From PALSA-894 sp963828625 (GTDB taxonomy: Bacteria > Pseudomonadota > Alphaproteobacteria > Rhizobiales > Xanthobacteraceae): DNA of 64,000 nt. A program made the position numbers and the translations under genes. Location of the stretch: contig CAWHEX010000005.1 in assembly GCA_963828625.1 (NCBI GenBank), positions 248,001 through 312,000 of the forward strand, in the 5' to 3' direction. Under the pieces are notes generated by a model. It worked only from the letters and a program-made list of their open reading frames with translations. It did not search any database and was not told where the DNA came from. Positions 1 to 7,700 of the stretch are shown here, piece after piece; within the stretch, counting starts at the first letter, position 1, and every line of letters begins with the position of its first letter.

Positions 1-172
1 CCACGTCGTCGCTATCCTCGGAAGATTCCACGGCGGGGATCGCGTAGGCGCCCTTGAACCAGCGATTGAGATCGACGTCCTTGCAGCGTCCCGAGCAGAA
101 CGGCCGAAAGCGTTCGACCGGGGGCTTGCCGCAAATCGGGCAGGGTTTGGAAGGGTAAGACGGTTCAGCCAT
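1..172 (-). CDS. yacG: DNA gyrase inhibitor / zinc-binding protein YacG, 3' end cut by window edge
   Basis: The first 57 codons of a small zinc protein are visible; no stop occurs before the window edge. Cysteines at residues 11, 14, 26 and 30 form the CPIC and FCSGRC pairs of YacG, followed by the family's DLNRWFKGAYAIP stretch. YacG proteins are about 60-65 residues long, so only a few residues are missing. In E. coli YacG binds GyrB and blocks DNA binding by gyrase. The ATG at 172 is the only sensible start. In related Hyphomicrobiales yacG directly follows maf; here maf lies 3 kb away. The family call is firm; a gyrase role is by homology only. Confidence 0.9.
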   Translation of the reverse strand, partial: MAEPSYPSKPCPICGKPPVERFRPFCSGRCKDVDLNRWFKGAYAIPAVESSEDSDDV

Positions 173-270
173 GCCGTCCAGATAAGCCGTCCATGCGGCG
201 CGATCAAAGGGCGAAACGGACCTTCTGCGAACCTTGGGCGTTAGGGGCGTAACGCGGGAAGGAGCGCATC

Positions 271-900
271 ATGCGGATCGCAATGTTCGGACTTGTCGGC
301 GCGGCCCTGCTCGCCCCGATCGCCGCCGCCCAGGTGCAGAACACCACGGCGCTCAACCCGCGCGACCTGCGCCCCCTCTCCTCGTTTGGCGGCATTGCGG
401 ACAAGGCCGAACGCTCGCGCGCGCTCTTCAACGAGATCGCCAAGGTGGTGACGCATCCGCGCTGCATGAACTGCCATCCGGCGGGCGAGCACCCGACGCA
501 GGGCAACGACCGCCACGAGCACCTGCCGCCGGCTTATCGCGGCGAGGCCGGGGTGGGGATTGCGGGCCTCTCCTGCTCGGCCTGCCACACCGAGCGGAAC
601 TTCACGCTGGTCGGCACGGGTGCGAGCTACAAGAGCATTCCGGGCCACCCGCGCTGGCAGCTCGCGCCGGTCGAGATGGCATGGCAGGGAAAAACGATCG
701 GCCAGATCTGCCAGCAGCTGAAGGACCCCGCGCGCAATGGCGGGCGCACGCTCGCGCTGCTGCACGAGCATCTGGCGCAGGACGATCTGGTGGCATGGGG
801 CTGGGCACCGGGCGAAGGCCGCGAGCCCGCCCCGGGCAATCAGAAGCAGCTCGGCGAACTGGCGCAGGCCTGGATCGATAGCGGCGCGGAGTGTCCGTAA
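271..900 (+). CDS. Periplasmic diheme c-type cytochrome-like protein
   Basis: This 209-residue protein has an N-terminal Sec signal (about residues 1-20, cleavage likely after AAA) and two haem-attachment motifs, CMNCH at 65-69 and CSACH at 102-106. It should therefore be a periplasmic electron carrier with two covalent haems. Similar proteins are often annotated as isoquinoline 1-oxidoreductase subunit, but no molybdenum hydroxylase genes are nearby, so the partner is unknown. A GGAAGGAG ribosome site lies just upstream of the ATG at 271. It is divergent from yacG and convergent with the SDR gene, so it is probably a single-gene unit. Confidence 0.75.
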   Translation: MRIAMFGLVGAALLAPIAAAQVQNTTALNPRDLRPLSSFGGIADKAERSRALFNEIAKVVTHPRCMNCHPAGEHPTQGNDRHEHLPPAYRGEAGVGIAGLSCSACHTERNFTLVGTGASYKSIPGHPRWQLAPVEMAWQGKTIGQICQQLKDPARNGGRTLALLHEHLAQDDLVAWGWAPGEGREPAPGNQKQLGELAQAWIDSGAECP

Positions 901-927
901 AGCGCGGCCAACTGAGGGTGACGGCCG

Positions 928-1734
928 CTAACTCACCTTCAGCGTCAGCCCGCCATCGACGATCAGTTCGATGCCGGTGATGTAGCGGCTCTCGTCGCTC
1001 GCGAGAAACACCGCCGCCCACGCAACGTCCCAGCCCGAGCCACCGATGCCCATCGGTACCTGTGCGGCGCGTTTGCGCCACATCTCGTCGACATCGCCAC
1101 CCGCATAGCTTTGCGCGAGGCCGGCCGAATGCTCGACCATCGGCGTCTGCATCAGTCCGGGCAGGATCGCGTTCACCCGCACATGCTTGGCGGCGTACTC
1201 GACGGCCGTGGTGCGCGTGAGGTGGCTCAGCGCGGCTTTCGACGCGTAATAGGTTGAATAGGGAACGCCGGTGTAGCGGATCGCCGCGACCGACGAGATG
1301 TTGATGATCGAGCCGCCGCCCTGCACGACCATCAGCGGGATGACGTGCTTCATGGTGAGGAACGCGCTTTTCAGGTTGACGTCCATCACCTTGTCCCAGG
1401 TCTTCTCGGACATCTCCACCACACCGCCGACTTCGGCGATGCCGACATTGTTGTCGAGCACGTCGATGCGGCCGAAGTCTGCGATGCAGGCCTTCACCAT
1501 CGCCTCGACGTCGCCGTTCTTCGAGACGTCGGCGCGGAACGGCAGCGCCAGGCCGCCTTCATTCGTGATGATGTTCGCGGTCTCTTCCGCTGCCGCGAGA
1601 TTGATGTCGACGCAGAACACCTTCGCGCCCTCGCGCGCGCAGGCAACCGCCGTCGCCTTGCCGTTGCCCCAGCCGGGGCCGATCGATCCCGCGCCGACGA
1701 CCAGCGCGACCTTGTCCTTGAGACGATCAGGCAC
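928..1734 (-). CDS. SDR-family NAD(P)-dependent oxidoreductase
   Basis: This is a classical short-chain dehydrogenase of about 268 residues. It shows a Rossmann nucleotide-binding loop (GAGSIGPGWGNG, slightly longer than the usual TGxxxGxG), an NNVG motif, a catalytic serine in NISS and a YxxxK pair (Tyr162 and Lys166 from the GTG start). I prefer the GTG at 1734 because a GGGAG ribosome site precedes it and it overlaps the ligase stop by 8 bases; an ATG at 1758 would add 8 residues. It is translationally coupled to the upstream acyl-CoA ligase, so it probably oxidises or reduces a hydroxy- or ketoacyl substrate in the same pathway. The substrate is unknown. Confidence 0.85.
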   Translation of the reverse strand: MPDRLKDKVALVVGAGSIGPGWGNGKATAVACAREGAKVFCVDINLAAAEETANIITNEGGLALPFRADVSKNGDVEAMVKACIADFGRIDVLDNNVGIAEVGGVVEMSEKTWDKVMDVNLKSAFLTMKHVIPLMVVQGGGSIINISSVAAIRYTGVPYSTYYASKAALSHLTRTTAVEYAAKHVRVNAILPGLMQTPMVEHSAGLAQSYAGGDVDEMWRKRAAQVPMGIGGSGWDVAWAAVFLASDESRYITGIELIVDGGLTLKVS

Positions 1735-3247
1735 CGGCTTTCTCCCGTCGTTTGGCATCGAGCTCGCGCAGCTCGGTCTTGAGGATCTTCCCGTAGTTGT
1801 TCTTCGGCAGCGTATCGACGAATACGTAATCCTTCGGACGCTTGAAGCGTGCGATTTCGCCGAGACACAGCGAGTCGAGTTCGCCGGCCGGCACCTCGCC
1901 GACCACGTAGGCCACCACGACCTCGCCCCATTCGGGATGCGGACGCCCGATCACGGAGGCTTCGCGCACGCTCGCATGCTTGAGCAGCACTTCCTCGACC
2001 TCGCGCGGATAAATGTTCGAGCCGCCCGAGATGATCATGTCCTTGGAGCGATCCTTCAGCGTGAGATAGCCATCCGCGTCGAACACGCCGACGTCGCCGG
2101 TGTGCAGCCAGCCGCCTTTCAGCGATTGCCTCGACGCCTCCGGGTTGTTCCAGTAGCCCGGCATCACGACATCGCCGCGGCAGATGATCTCGCCGGCCTC
2201 GCCGATGGGCAGCGCATTGTCCTGCGCGTCCGTGACCTTCACCTCGAGACACGCATAGGGCCGCCCGACGGATGCCAGCCGTTCGAGCCAACGCGGATGC
2301 TCGCGGTTCGCGATATCTTCCTTCGCCAAAGTCGTGATGGTCATCGGGCTTTCGCCCTGACCATAGATCTGTGCGAGGCGCGGGCCGAAGCGGTCGAGCG
2401 CCTTCAGCGCATCCTCGACGTACATCGGCGCGCCGCCATATACGATGGTGCGGACGTTCACCGGGTCGATCGCGCCGCCGTAATCGACCATCCGCTTCAC
2501 CATCGTGGGCGCAGCGAACATAGATACGCGAGGCCAGCGGCCGAACAGGCGGAAGATCTCGTCCGGCTCGAAGGCGCCGGATTCGGGCACGACGTTCACG
2601 CCGAGCCGCGCGATATGCGCCATCATGTAGAGGCCGGAGCCGTGGCTCATCGGCGCGCCATGCAGCACGCTGTCGCCCGGCGCGCAGGCATCCACGTCAC
2701 TAAGATACGCAAAGCTCGCCTGCGCAAGATTGCGGTGGGTGAGCATCGCGCCCTTCGGCCGGCCCGTGGTGCCCGATGTATAGAAGAGCCAGGCGAGATC
2801 GTTGCCGTCGCATGACGCAACTTCGGTGGGATCGGCGGCGAACAGCGCCTCGTATTCGCCGCTGCCGATGACGATCAGCCGCTCCAGGCTCGCGGGCGCA
2901 TGCGGCGCGAGTTCGGCATCGAGCCCCGACGTCGCGAAGCAAAAGCGCGCACCGGAATTCTCGAGGATGTAGCCAAGCTCGCGCCCGTGCAGCTTGGCGT
3001 TGGCCGGCACCGCGGCGAAGCCGCCATGCCAGATGCCGAAGATCGTCTCGACATACTCGGCGCAGTTCTTCGCCACGATCGCGACGCGGTCGCCGGGCTT
3101 CAGACCGAGTGTTTGCAGCGCGTCCGCGAGCCGTGCGGCGCGCGATGCCAGCTCGCCGTAGCTCTGCGCCGTCGTCGTGCCGCGTCCGATCGCCGGAAGT
3201 CCCGGATGGCTCAGCCCCGCGCGCGACAGCCATGCGGCGATGTTCAT
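1727..3247 (-). CDS. AMP-binding acyl-CoA synthetase (long/medium-chain fatty acid-CoA ligase family)
   Basis: This 506-residue adenylate-forming enzyme activates a carboxylic acid to its CoA thioester through an acyl-AMP intermediate. Visible motifs in order are the phosphate-binding YTSGTTGRPKGAM loop, IYGQGE, the hinge region GWLHTGD and the C-terminal catalytic lysine in KNNYGKILK. Its length matches single-domain acyl-CoA ligases. It shares an 8-base overlap with the downstream SDR, so the two form an operon probably used in degradation of a fatty or aromatic acid. The pair sits between maf and yacG, which are normally neighbours, suggesting an insertion into that block. Confidence 0.9.
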   Translation of the reverse strand: MNIAAWLSRAGLSHPGLPAIGRGTTTAQSYGELASRAARLADALQTLGLKPGDRVAIVAKNCAEYVETIFGIWHGGFAAVPANAKLHGRELGYILENSGARFCFATSGLDAELAPHAPASLERLIVIGSGEYEALFAADPTEVASCDGNDLAWLFYTSGTTGRPKGAMLTHRNLAQASFAYLSDVDACAPGDSVLHGAPMSHGSGLYMMAHIARLGVNVVPESGAFEPDEIFRLFGRWPRVSMFAAPTMVKRMVDYGGAIDPVNVRTIVYGGAPMYVEDALKALDRFGPRLAQIYGQGESPMTITTLAKEDIANREHPRWLERLASVGRPYACLEVKVTDAQDNALPIGEAGEIICRGDVVMPGYWNNPEASRQSLKGGWLHTGDVGVFDADGYLTLKDRSKDMIISGGSNIYPREVEEVLLKHASVREASVIGRPHPEWGEVVVAYVVGEVPAGELDSLCLGEIARFKRPKDYVFVDTLPKNNYGKILKTELRELDAKRREKAGA

Positions 3248-3256
3248 TGACGCAAC

Positions 3257-3880
3257 CTAAATCGCGTTCAGCCAGCCGAAGTGCACCGGATAGCCTTCGC
3301 CGCCGAGCAGCGATGCGGACTCATAGAGCGGCAGGCCGACCACATTGGTGTACGACCCGACCATCTTGACGACGAATGTCCCGGCCAACCCTTGGATCGC
3401 GTAGCCGCCGGCCTTGCCGCGCCATTCGCCCGACGCGAGATAGGACTCGATGTCCTCGCTGGAGAGGCGCTTGAAGCGTACGCGCGTTTCCACGAGCCGC
3501 TGACGAAAGGCTTCCTTCGGCGTGACGAGGCAGATGCCAGTGTAGACGCGATGATTGCGCCCGGAGAGGAGCCGCAGGCAGGCGGCGGCATCCTCCAGCA
3601 TCTCGGCCTTCGGCATGATGCGGCGCCCGACCGCCACCACGGTGTCGGCGGCGAGAATGTAGGAGCCGCGCAATTCCTCGCTGATCTTGATGCTGGCGAG
3701 CGCGACCTGCGCCTTACTGCGAGCAAGCCGGTTCGCGAGCGCGCGCGGCAGTTCGCCCTTGATGGGGATTTCGTCGACTTCGGCCGGCTGGAGCGAATCC
3801 GGCTCGATTCCGGCCTGATTGAGCAGCGCAAGGCGGCGCGGCGAGCCGGAAGCGAGAACGAGTTTGGGGCGGCCGATCAT
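3257..3880 (-). CDS. maf: Maf-family nucleoside triphosphate pyrophosphatase
   Basis: Maf proteins hydrolyse non-canonical or modified nucleotides such as dTTP, UTP or m7GTP to monophosphates and affect septum formation. This 207-residue protein carries the N-terminal LASGSPRR signature and the AADTVV metal-binding segment. The ATG at 3880 (MIGRPKLVLASGS) is chosen because Maf begins directly with this strand; an upstream start at 3937 would add a tail without homology. It follows the LMW-phosphatase gene by 90 bases. In related genomes infA lies in this gap; here it is absent. Confidence 0.92.
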   Translation of the reverse strand: MIGRPKLVLASGSPRRLALLNQAGIEPDSLQPAEVDEIPIKGELPRALANRLARSKAQVALASIKISEELRGSYILAADTVVAVGRRIMPKAEMLEDAAACLRLLSGRNHRVYTGICLVTPKEAFRQRLVETRVRFKRLSSEDIESYLASGEWRGKAGGYAIQGLAGTFVVKMVGSYTNVVGLPLYESASLLGGEGYPVHFGWLNAI

Positions 3881-3970
3881 CAGTTTCCGGAAGGCAGGAC
3901 GTTGGGACGAGGCTGGGGCTCGAACTAGCCCAATCAAGGGCGGTTCACAACCGCGCTCGCCTGCAGCCGA

Positions 3971-4435
3971 CTAGCCGCTTCCGCTCGCGGGCGTGCCGAA
4001 ACGGTCCCTGATCCGCTTCGTCAATTGATCGCGCACCGCCCGATAGGCATCCAGGCGCTGCTCGCGCGAGCCTTCCGTGGGGGTCGGATCGGGCGTCGGC
4101 CAGTACTCGACATCGGCTGCGAGGGTGCGCGTCAGCTCCAGCGCCTTGTGGTGCGCTTCGGGCGAGAGGGTGACGATCATGTCGAAGTTGAGCCCCTCCC
4201 ACTCCTCCAGTTCCTCGAAGGTCATCGGCTTGTGCTTGGCGATATCGAGGCCAAGCTCCTCCATGGCGGCGACCGCGAACGGATCGAGCTCGCCCTTGCG
4301 CACGCCGGCCGAGTTCACATAGGTGCGGCCGAAGAAATGCTTGAACAACGCCGCCGCCATCGGCGAGCGCACCGAGTTGAGCCCGCAGGCAAAGAGCACC
4401 GCCTGGGGCCTCGCGGAGCGCGGCGGGGTGGCCAT
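3971..4435 (-). CDS. Low-molecular-weight protein tyrosine phosphatase / arsenate reductase-like protein
   Basis: The protein has 154 residues. The phosphate-binding C(X)5R loop is at Cys17-Arg23 (CGLNSVR), and the catalytic aspartate is in the late WPTPDPT segment. These fit LMW-PTP enzymes that dephosphorylate phosphotyrosine, or the related ArsC thiol-dependent arsenate reductases. No ars genes are near, and the gene is part of the conserved hisD-UPF0262-phosphatase-maf order, so a housekeeping phosphatase role is more likely. It lies 65 bases downstream of UPF0262 in the same direction. Confidence 0.85.
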   Translation of the reverse strand: MATPPRSARPQAVLFACGLNSVRSPMAAALFKHFFGRTYVNSAGVRKGELDPFAVAAMEELGLDIAKHKPMTFEELEEWEGLNFDMIVTLSPEAHHKALELTRTLAADVEYWPTPDPTPTEGSREQRLDAYRAVRDQLTKRIRDRFGTPASGSG

Positions 4436-4469
4436 GCTCAGACTTTTCGCTTGAGCTTGAGGTTGTACG

Positions 4470-4500
4470 AAAGCCGCTTCCTACTTTTCGGGCTCATGCT
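4470..4500. repeat. Degraded palindromic intergenic repeat (family A, copy 1)
   Basis: On the minus strand the sequence directly after the UPF0262 TAG stop reads AGCATGAGCCCGAAAAG and continues with AAGCGGCTTTCG. It is a decayed version of the repeat seen whole at 31591 and 63282. The right half has lost its symmetry. Such REP-like units are common between genes in Bradyrhizobium relatives. Confidence 0.55.
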
Positions 4501-4992
4501 CTAGCCCTTCCAGTGCAGCACGCAGATCAGGGTGAACAGGCGGCGCGCGGTGTCGAAGTCGACGACGATCTTCTCCTTCAACCGCTCCATCAGAAGCTCG
4601 GAGCCTTCGTTGTGCAGGCCGCGCCGGCCCATGTCGATCGCCTCGATCTGGCTCGGCGTCGCGGTGCGGATCGCCTTGTAGTAGCTGTCGCAGATCATGA
4701 AATAGTCCTTCACGATGCGGCGCAGCGGCGTCAGCGACAGAAGATGGGCCATCAGCGGCGCGCCGTCCTCGCGCCGGATGTCGAATACCAGCCGGTTCTC
4801 GGTAATCGAGAGATGCAGCACATACGGCCCGCCCTCGTGATCGACCGGCGCGAACGAGTTGTCTTCGAGCAGATCGTAAATCGCGACGGCGCGCTCGTGT
4901 TCGATGTCAGGGCCGGAGCGTCCGATCGAGCCTTCATCCAGCGTGACCTTGACGAGGCGCTGCGGGGACGGAGGGTTCGCCGGTGCGGTCAT
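4501..4992 (-). CDS. UPF0262 family protein
   Basis: This is a conserved 163-residue cytoplasmic protein of unknown function, found almost only in alphaproteobacteria and nearly always next to hisD. Recognisable stretches are VTLDEGSIGR near the start, RRIVKDYFMICDSYY in the middle and a C-terminal helix ending in VLHWKG. Its ATG overlaps the hisD stop by four bases (ATGA), so it is translationally coupled to histidinol dehydrogenase. No catalytic motif is visible and I do not assign a role. Its TAG stop abuts a palindromic repeat. Confidence 0.9.
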   Translation of the reverse strand: MTAPANPPSPQRLVKVTLDEGSIGRSGPDIEHERAVAIYDLLEDNSFAPVDHEGGPYVLHLSITENRLVFDIRREDGAPLMAHLLSLTPLRRIVKDYFMICDSYYKAIRTATPSQIEAIDMGRRGLHNEGSELLMERLKEKIVVDFDTARRLFTLICVLHWKG

Positions 4993-6284
4993 CTGCGATT
5001 GAGCCGCATCGCGACCGAGCGCGCATGCGCGTCGAGGCCTTCCGCCTCACCGAGGGCGATCGCGGCGGGGCCGAGCTTGGCGAGCGCGTCCGCGTCGAGC
5101 CGCAGGATCGACGTGCGCTTCATGAAGTCGAGCACGCCGAGGCCCGAGGAGAAGCGCGCCGAGCGCGCCGTCGGCAGCACGTGGTTCGAGCCCGCCACGT
5201 AATCGCCGATCGCTTCCGGCGTATGGCTCCCAAGGAAGATCGCGCCGGCATTGCGGATTTTTCCCGAAAGGCGCTCGGCGTCGTGCGTTTCGATTTCCAG
5301 GTGCTCCGGCGCGATGGCGTCGGTGAGCGCCACCGCGTCATCGAGCTTGTCGACCAGAATGATCGCGCCGAAGTCGCGCCACGACGCGCCCGCGACCGAG
5401 TTGCGCGGCAGCGTCTTGAGTTGTCCCTCCACCGCCTTTTCGACCGCGCTCGCAAGCGCCGCATCGTCGGTGATCAGGATCGATTGCGCGGCGGTGTCGT
5501 GTTCAGCCTGCGCCAGCAGGTCGGCCGCGACCCATTCGGCATTGGCGTCACGGTCAGCGATGATCAGCACCTCACTCGGCCCTGCGATCATGTCGATGCC
5601 GACGCGGCCGAACACGAGGCGCTTCGCCGCGGCCACATAGGCGTTGCCCGGTCCGACGATCTTCGCGACCGGTTCGATGGTCGCCGTGCCGTAGGCGAGC
5701 GCCGCGACGGCCTGTGCGCCGCCGACACGGTAGATCTCGTCGACGCCCGCGAGCTTCGCAGCCGCGAGTACCAGCGGATTGAGCTTGCCGTCCGGCGCCG
5801 GCACCACCATCACGACGCGCGGGCAGCCCGCCACCTTGGCGGGCACGGCGTTCATCAGCACGGAGGATGGATACGCCGCGGTGCCTCCCGGCACGTAGAG
5901 CCCCACCGCCTCGATCGCGGTCCAGCGGTGGCCAAGTTCCACCCCGAGCGGATCGGTGAAGCGGTCGTCCTTCGGCATCTGGCGGCGGTGGAAGGTCTCG
6001 ATGCGCGCGCGCGCGAGCTTCAGCGCATCGAGCGCCTTGGCGTCGCAGGCCGCGGTCGCGGCGTCCAGTTCGGCCGGCGTGACGCGCAGGCCGATTGTGT
6101 TGAGGTCAACGCGATCGAATTTCAGTGTCAATTCGGCCAGCGCCGCATCGCCACGCGCCGCCACGTCCGCGATGATGGCACGCACGGTCTGCTCGACGTC
6201 AGCCGAGGTCTCGCGCTTGGTGTCGAGGAACGCGCGGAATTTTCCGGCAAAGTCGGCGGCGCGTGCGTCGAGGCGGATCGGCAT
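4989..6284 (-). CDS. hisD: Histidinol dehydrogenase
   Basis: HisD catalyses the last two steps of histidine biosynthesis, oxidising L-histidinol to L-histidine through histidinaldehyde with two NAD+ and a zinc ion. At 431 residues it has normal length. Diagnostic segments include the GLYVPGGTAAYPSSVLMNA signature, AGPSEVLIIAD, the metal-ligand region LLAQAEHD and the conserved GSNHVLPT loop. It starts 68 bases after DUF2948 and overlaps UPF0262 by four bases, so DUF2948-hisD-UPF0262-LMW phosphatase is likely one transcript. Confidence 0.97.
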   Translation of the reverse strand: MPIRLDARAADFAGKFRAFLDTKRETSADVEQTVRAIIADVAARGDAALAELTLKFDRVDLNTIGLRVTPAELDAATAACDAKALDALKLARARIETFHRRQMPKDDRFTDPLGVELGHRWTAIEAVGLYVPGGTAAYPSSVLMNAVPAKVAGCPRVVMVVPAPDGKLNPLVLAAAKLAGVDEIYRVGGAQAVAALAYGTATIEPVAKIVGPGNAYVAAAKRLVFGRVGIDMIAGPSEVLIIADRDANAEWVAADLLAQAEHDTAAQSILITDDAALASAVEKAVEGQLKTLPRNSVAGASWRDFGAIILVDKLDDAVALTDAIAPEHLEIETHDAERLSGKIRNAGAIFLGSHTPEAIGDYVAGSNHVLPTARSARFSSGLGVLDFMKRTSILRLDADALAKLGPAAIALGEAEGLDAHARSVAMRLNRR

Positions 6285-6352
6285 TTTGGCAGCCCTGACG
6301 GGCCTGCGGCCCGCGTTACCGCTGCATGACGCGCCGCAAAAACCCCGTCAAG

Positions 6353-6793
6353 TCAGGCCTGATCGATCACGTGCGCCGGACGTGCCGCGGCCGTCCAGGT
6401 CGGGCCGAGGTCGGCGAGTTCGCACTCGAGGCATTCGACTTCGAGGCGGAGCGCCGCGCCCCCGGAGAAGATCAGCGTCACGGTGCCGGCCGGCGCGTCG
6501 CTTTCGCTGAATTCCACCGCCAGCAGGTTGAGCACCGCATCCTTGGAAGCCGGATTCACGTTGCGGCAGCGGAACGCGTTCACCCGCTCGAAGCGCAGCG
6601 CGGTGCGGCGGCGCTGGTAACACGGGGTGACCTCCCCGCAGGCTTCCCAGTCGAACCGATTGACGCCAAGCACCAGCCGCTTTTCCGCCGGGAGCCAGAC
6701 GATGTCGCCGACCTTGACCACCGCATCCTGCAAATGGGTGGAGACGACAGCAATATCTTCCTGGTCGAGCGCAATGAGCTTCAGCGGGGTCAT
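6353..6793 (-). CDS. DUF2948 family protein
   Basis: This 146-residue conserved alphaproteobacterial protein starts MTPLKLIALDQEDIAVVSTH and contains VGDIVWLP and LLAVEF segments typical of DUF2948. The function is unknown. In relatives it sits between murA and hisD; here hisD follows at 68 bases, but murA lies 5.6 kb upstream, separated by four inserted genes. It is probably the first gene of the local hisD transcription unit. Confidence 0.85.
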   Translation of the reverse strand: MTPLKLIALDQEDIAVVSTHLQDAVVKVGDIVWLPAEKRLVLGVNRFDWEACGEVTPCYQRRRTALRFERVNAFRCRNVNPASKDAVLNLLAVEFSESDAPAGTVTLIFSGGAALRLEVECLECELADLGPTWTAAARPAHVIDQA

Positions 6794-6926
6794 CGGGAGC
6801 CTTCTGTTGACCGCTAGTTAGGAAGTCATGCGCGACAGCGCAAGGCAAGAATCCCGCCCAGAAAGGACTTGAGCCATCCGACCAAAATGGCATCCTGTGG
6901 TTGTTTACCACCACGGGGGGAATGCC

Positions 6927-7622
6927 ATGGCGGATTCAGATGGACGGGGAACCGGTCCGATCGCGTGGGCCATCTTTGGCAGCACGGTCGTCATCGCAGG
7001 CGCCGTGCTGATCAACGAGTGTGGCAGGCGCAGCGCCGCGACGCGCGAAGCCGATACCGCGCGCATCATGCAGGCGATGAACACCGATCCCGTGCAGGCC
7101 GGAAAGAACCTTACTTTCCTCGTGAGAGCCGAACTCATCGGTAACAAACCGCAACGGGAGAAGTGGTCGAAGCTGCTCGGCGAGACTCGCTATGGAACAG
7201 GGCCGTCGCTCGCGGCAGCGGATCCCAGCTCGTCTTGTCCGACGCCGGTGGATGCACGCGAGGGCCTGCCGAAGGACTGGCTTGCAATCACATGCGACTA
7301 CTGGTGGCCGCGCAATTTTGGCTTCGAAGGAACACCGAAAGCAGTCGAGTTGAAACCCGACACTATTTTGGATCGATTTGGTGGGCCCAATGGGACGTTT
7401 TTATCGCCGGTAAAACCGGGGGAAGTGCCCTTCGAGAAGCGGTCGTTGCCTTATGGTGAGAAAAAGGTCGTTCGCTATCAATACAAGGTATTGAAGGCAT
7501 TCAACGTGCAAGAAGGCCCGGCCGCTGCTTGGTTTGACCAGCCGGGCGGCGGCATCCAGTACAAGACGCCCAAGCCGATCAAGGACCTGGTGGCCGAGAA
7601 ATTCCTCGAAGACGTAAAGTAG
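6927..7622 (+). CDS. Membrane-anchored protein with C-terminal TNT (tuberculosis necrotizing toxin-like NAD+ glycohydrolase) domain
   Basis: The 231-residue protein starts at the ATG at 6927 behind a GGGGGGAA ribosome site. One hydrophobic segment (about residues 11-29) is followed by a charged linker and a C-terminal domain (about 125-231). That domain matches the TNT family: LDRFGGPNGTFLSP with Arg150, the RSLP segment, YQYKV, then GPAAAWFDQPGGGIQY with Gln211. TNT domains cleave NAD+. A His-x-Tyr position of the M. tuberculosis enzyme seems to be Tyr here (YQY), so activity is uncertain. The gene is visibly less GC-rich than its neighbours, which hints at transfer. No immunity-like small gene is adjacent. 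Confidence 0.7.
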   Translation: MADSDGRGTGPIAWAIFGSTVVIAGAVLINECGRRSAATREADTARIMQAMNTDPVQAGKNLTFLVRAELIGNKPQREKWSKLLGETRYGTGPSLAAADPSSSCPTPVDAREGLPKDWLAITCDYWWPRNFGFEGTPKAVELKPDTILDRFGGPNGTFLSPVKPGEVPFEKRSLPYGEKKVVRYQYKVLKAFNVQEGPAAAWFDQPGGGIQYKTPKPIKDLVAEKFLEDVK

Positions 7623-7700
7623 AGCATCCCCCGGCCCTTGCGAGCCTGAATGGCTGTTCTATATCGGACTCGTTCAACCAGCACGTGATGAGCGGGAACG

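Noticed and set aside
3885..3985. tRNA-like fragment on the minus strand (T-loop TTCGAGC, a loop with GTG like tRNA-His)
   Set aside because: The T-stem has a mismatch, no matching 5' acceptor strand exists for CTCGTCC, and the D-arm region overlaps the end of the phosphatase gene. It is at most a chance or decayed resemblance.
4983..6329. Plus-strand frame opposite hisD
   Set aside because: hisD on the minus strand has every family motif; the opposite frame has none.
7638..7665. Possible sigma-32 promoter before htpG
   Set aside because: TTGCGA and TATATC are present, but spacing and sequence match both sigma factors only loosely; noted in the htpG entry and not listed as a feature.
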